6,699 bases of DNA. Origin: an uncultured Clostridia bacterium. GTDB lineage: Bacteria; Bacillota; Clostridia; Oscillospirales; CAG-272. Position 1 is the stretch's first letter, and the number at the start of each line of letters is the position of its first letter. The stretch is from positions 1 to 6,699 of the forward strand of contig CALAXC010000180.1 of the NCBI GenBank assembly GCA_937894775.1. The letters are read 5' to 3'. The position numbers and the translations under genes are program-made. Under the pieces are notes generated by a model. That model worked only from the letters and a program-made list of their open reading frames with translations. It did no database searches and was not told the origin of the DNA. Positions 4,891-6,699 of the stretch are shown here, in pieces.

Positions 4891-5259
4891 ATGAAATACA
4901 AACAAATCAAAAGAGGTGAAATCTATTACGCTGACTTAAGTCCCGTCATCGGGAGCGAACAGGGCGGCCGCCGTCCCGTACTTATTTTGCAAAACGATAT
5001 CTCCAATAAGCACAGTCCCGTCACCATCGTGGCGGCGATCACAAGCAACCGAGATAAGACCTATCTGCCAAATGATATAGCGATCAATCCCGCCTGCCTG
5101 CCGTTACCTTCTGCCGTGCTTCTCGGTCAGATCAGGACGATAGACAAAACCCGCCTTGAAGATTATGTCGGCAGGCTCGACAAGATCTCCATGGACGAGG
5201 TCGACCGAGGGATCGTCAGCAGCTTCGGAATCAAGTATTTGGAGGATCTGCTGAAATGA
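4891..5259 (+). CDS. mazF: MazF/PemK-family endoribonuclease toxin
   Basis: MazF toxins are sequence-specific, ribosome-independent mRNA interferases acting as dimers in the cytoplasm. The 122-residue protein closely follows the Bacillus NdoA pattern: KRGEIYYADLSPVIGSEQGG (7-26), RRPVLILQND, IVAAITS and LLGQIRTIDKTRL. The likely catalytic residues are Arg28 and Thr51, and Ser22 is kept, so it looks active. I chose ATG 4891 because GGAGG lies at 4877-4881 and the family starts here; an in-frame upstream ATG at 4816 would lie before the terminator stem and lacks a ribosome site. No mazE antitoxin gene precedes it. Instead there is a structured RNA region and a terminator only 28 bases upstream, leaving no room for a standard promoter. 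A 50-residue gene overlaps its stop. The cleavage site cannot be predicted. Confidence 0.93.
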   Translation: MKYKQIKRGEIYYADLSPVIGSEQGGRRPVLILQNDISNKHSPVTIVAAITSNRDKTYLPNDIAINPACLPLPSAVLLGQIRTIDKTRLEDYVGRLDKISMDEVDRGIVSSFGIKYLEDLLK

Positions 5260-5408
5260 AGAACCAAGATACCAATAACGCATCCTTTTGCTACAGCGTT
5301 AATTTACTCCGAATGCTCCTCGATATGAAGCTGATCACCAAGGAAGAATACGATAGAATCATTGAAATATCCGCCACTCATTACGGCACAGAAAAAATTT
5401 GTGTCTGA
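5256..5408 (+). CDS. Small 50-residue protein, SHOCT-like, coupled to mazF
   Basis: The ATG at 5256 overlaps the mazF stop as ATGA, the classic sign of translational coupling, and GGAGG (5241-5245, inside mazF) lies ten bases before it. The protein is soluble and mostly helical. Its core LLRMLLDMKLITKEEYDRII resembles the short SHOCT-type motif, in which a helix is followed by an I-T/S-x-E-E-(Y/F) turn and a second helix. It ends with SATHYGTEKICV. Candidate roles are an antitoxin or partner for MazF, or an accessory to the recombinase that follows 116 bases later. No classic antitoxin DNA-binding domain is visible. I do not know a function for it. Confidence 0.65.
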   Translation: MKNQDTNNASFCYSVNLLRMLLDMKLITKEEYDRIIEISATHYGTEKICV

Positions 5409-5452
5409 ACTGATAACTCTGCGAAAAACCGCTGGATGTATCCGAACTCTTG

Positions 5453-5461
5453 TGGTATGAT
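5453..5461 (+). promoter_or_regulatory. Extended -10 promoter for the serine recombinase
   Basis: TGGTATGAT holds a good -10 (TATGAT, 5456-5461) with the TGn extension, the same layout as at 2821-2829. The -35 at 17 bases (TGGATG) is poor. Transcription would start near 5468, about 57 bases before the recombinase ATG. Confidence 0.45.
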
Positions 5462-5463
5462 GT

Positions 5464-5508
5464 GTCTTGCCGAAAGGCAGACAACAAAACAGCAAGGAAA
5501 CCCCTTGC
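5464..5508 (+). promoter_or_regulatory. Two tandem hairpins in the recombinase leader
   Basis: GTCTTGCC (5464-5471) pairs with GGCAGAC (5476-5482) with one bulged T and a GAAA tetraloop. GCAAGG (5492-5497) pairs with CCTTGC (5503-5508) across AAACC. The ribosome site AAGGAAGGA (5512-5520) follows directly. If transcription starts near 5468 the first hairpin is only partly transcribed, so it could instead be a DNA site. Role unknown. Confidence 0.35.
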
Positions 5509-5524
5509 GGAAAGGAAGGAATAA

Positions 5525-6699
5525 ATGTACATCACGGACATCACCCCAACCCTGCAGAAAAAGACAGAGAAAATCCGTCTCGCTCCTTATTGCCGAGTAT
5601 CAAGCGATTCCGCCGATCAGTTGCATTCCTTCGCCGCGCAGATCAGATACTACAGCGAATACGCAAAACGTCACCCCGAATGCGAGCTTGTAGATATCTA
5701 TGCGGATGAAGGAATCACAGGCACGGACATGAGCCGTCGAGATGAACTCCACAGACTTCTGCGGGATTGCAAACTCGGCAAGGTTGACCGCATCGTCTGC
5801 AAGACCGTTGCCCGCTTTGCGAGAAACACGGAAGAACTCCTCACTACGCTCCGAATGCTCAAAGAGATCGGAGTCTCGGTGTACTTTGAGGAACAAGGCA
5901 TTGACACCGACAAATTGAATATGGAAATGATCGTTACATTCCCCGGTATGGCAGCTCAACAAGAGAGCGAAACCATATCGGGGAATGTTCGTTGGAGCAT
6001 CCAAAAGCGTATGCAGACGGGCGAATACGTTGGAACATATCCCGCATACGGATATCGGATGAAAGACGGCAAGCTCGAAATCAACGAGGAAGAAGCCGAG
6101 GTGGTGCGAAGAATATTCGCCCTCTACCTCAAAGGCTATGGCGCACAAGCCATCACCACCATACTCAACAAGGACGGAATCCCCCGAAGAAACGGTCAAT
6201 CAAGATGGTATAGCAAGAGCCTCATGTATATCCTTACAAACGAAAGATATATGGGAGATGCGCTTCTGCAAAAGAAATACCGAACAGAAACCCTGCCTCA
6301 CAGAACCATGCGAAATGATGGTAAAAAGGCACAGTACTACGTGGAAAACAGCAACCCGCCCATCATCAGCCGAGAAATGTTCGAAGCAGCTCAAGCACTA
6401 CTGAAAAGCAAAGGTTCGTTTGATAGGCAACGCAAGCGTTTCCCTCTGACAAGCATTATGGTATGCCCCGAATGCGGAATGAGATTTCGCCGCCAAATCA
6501 TCGACGGAGTCACATACTGGATATGCAACGGACGAGCATCAGGCGCAAGCCAATGCCAAAGCCGACGAGTCCGAGAGGACATGGTCTACGATGCTTTTAT
6601 GAGCATGGCAGATAAGCTTGCAGATAACCGCAAATACCTACTCGGAACGCTGATTGGACAGATCGAGCTTCTGCAGAGCAAGACGAGCAAGAGCCAAGA
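5525..6699 (+). CDS. Large serine recombinase (partial, open at window end)
   Basis: This is a site-specific recombinase of the large serine family, which integrates and excises mobile elements through a 5'-phosphoserine link. 391 residues are visible with no stop. The resolvase domain (about 17-160) has YCRVSS with catalytic Ser26 and Arg24, DEGITGT (61-67), and KTVARFARN with Arg97 and Arg100. The recombinase domain (about 175-280) includes YPAYGYRM and YSKSLMYILTNERYMGD. A zinc ribbon follows with Cys314, Cys317, Cys334 and Cys344. The coiled-coil and C-terminal part begin at the right edge (EDMVYDAFMSMADKL). Family members are usually 500 residues or more, so roughly a quarter is missing. 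The ATG follows AAGGAAGGA (5512-5520). It implies an integrative element; all catalytic residues seen are intact. Confidence 0.95.
   Translation, partial: MYITDITPTLQKKTEKIRLAPYCRVSSDSADQLHSFAAQIRYYSEYAKRHPECELVDIYADEGITGTDMSRRDELHRLLRDCKLGKVDRIVCKTVARFARNTEELLTTLRMLKEIGVSVYFEEQGIDTDKLNMEMIVTFPGMAAQQESETISGNVRWSIQKRMQTGEYVGTYPAYGYRMKDGKLEINEEEAEVVRRIFALYLKGYGAQAITTILNKDGIPRRNGQSRWYSKSLMYILTNERYMGDALLQKKYRTETLPHRTMRNDGKKAQYYVENSNPPIISREMFEAAQALLKSKGSFDRQRKRFPLTSIMVCPECGMRFRRQIIDGVTYWICNGRASGASQCQSRRVREDMVYDAFMSMADKLADNRKYLLGTLIGQIELLQSKTSKSQ

Noticed and set aside
5600..6199. 199-codon minus-strand open frame opposite the recombinase
   Set aside because: The plus strand encodes an intact resolvase domain here with catalytic residues; the antisense frame shows no family motif and follows from GC-rich codon usage.

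Overview
The window looks like a low-to-medium GC Gram-positive genome of the class Clostridia, probably a gut Oscillospiraceae- or Lachnospiraceae-like bacterium. This rests on strong purine-rich Shine-Dalgarno sites, sigma-A and extended -10 promoters, a PlsY plus DegV/FakB lipid gene pair, and a Bacillota-type accessory module (Cys-rich KTR protein, XRE regulator, small sigma factor, MazF, large serine recombinase). Species cannot be assigned from the sequence alone.

Left part (1-1890): apparent chromosomal background. plsY (24-650) and a DegV-family fatty-acid-binding protein gene (672-1529) form a short operon linking exogenous fatty-acid use to phospholipid synthesis. A near-consensus promoter (1534-1562) then drives an unrecognised 98-residue protein gene (1591-1887).

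Middle (1890-3500): a frame-disrupted small ORF (1921-2056) runs into an OmpR-type response regulator (2046-2756) whose receiver domain has lost much of its phosphorylation site. No histidine kinase is present. A 57-residue TTG-initiated Cys4 KTR-domain protein (2908-3081) follows. It converges on a minus-strand XRE regulator (3148-3498) across a 17-bp inverted-repeat terminator.

Right part (3500-6699): a visibly more GC-rich segment that looks like one end of an integrative mobile element. The 375-base control region upstream of the sigma-like factor is layered: a palindrome that may be an XRE operator, a 27-codon peptide ORF, an intrinsic terminator, and a long hairpin that base-pairs the Shine-Dalgarno site of the sigma gene (3874-4383). 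Next comes about 400 bases with no protein gene. They fold on paper into a large multi-helix RNA closed by a long-range helix and end in a very strong terminator. Only 28 bases later mazF (4891-5259) starts, with no visible promoter and no mazE. A 50-residue gene (5256-5408) overlaps the mazF stop. A large serine recombinase (5525 to beyond the window end) completes the layout.

The likely logic is that the XRE protein, the sigma-like factor and the attenuation or sequestration structures control expression of the recombinase module, while MazF may act in element maintenance. The order RNA - terminator - MazF-fold toxin resembles type III toxin-antitoxin loci in layout. That resemblance is the most interesting unexplained point here, but it is inference.
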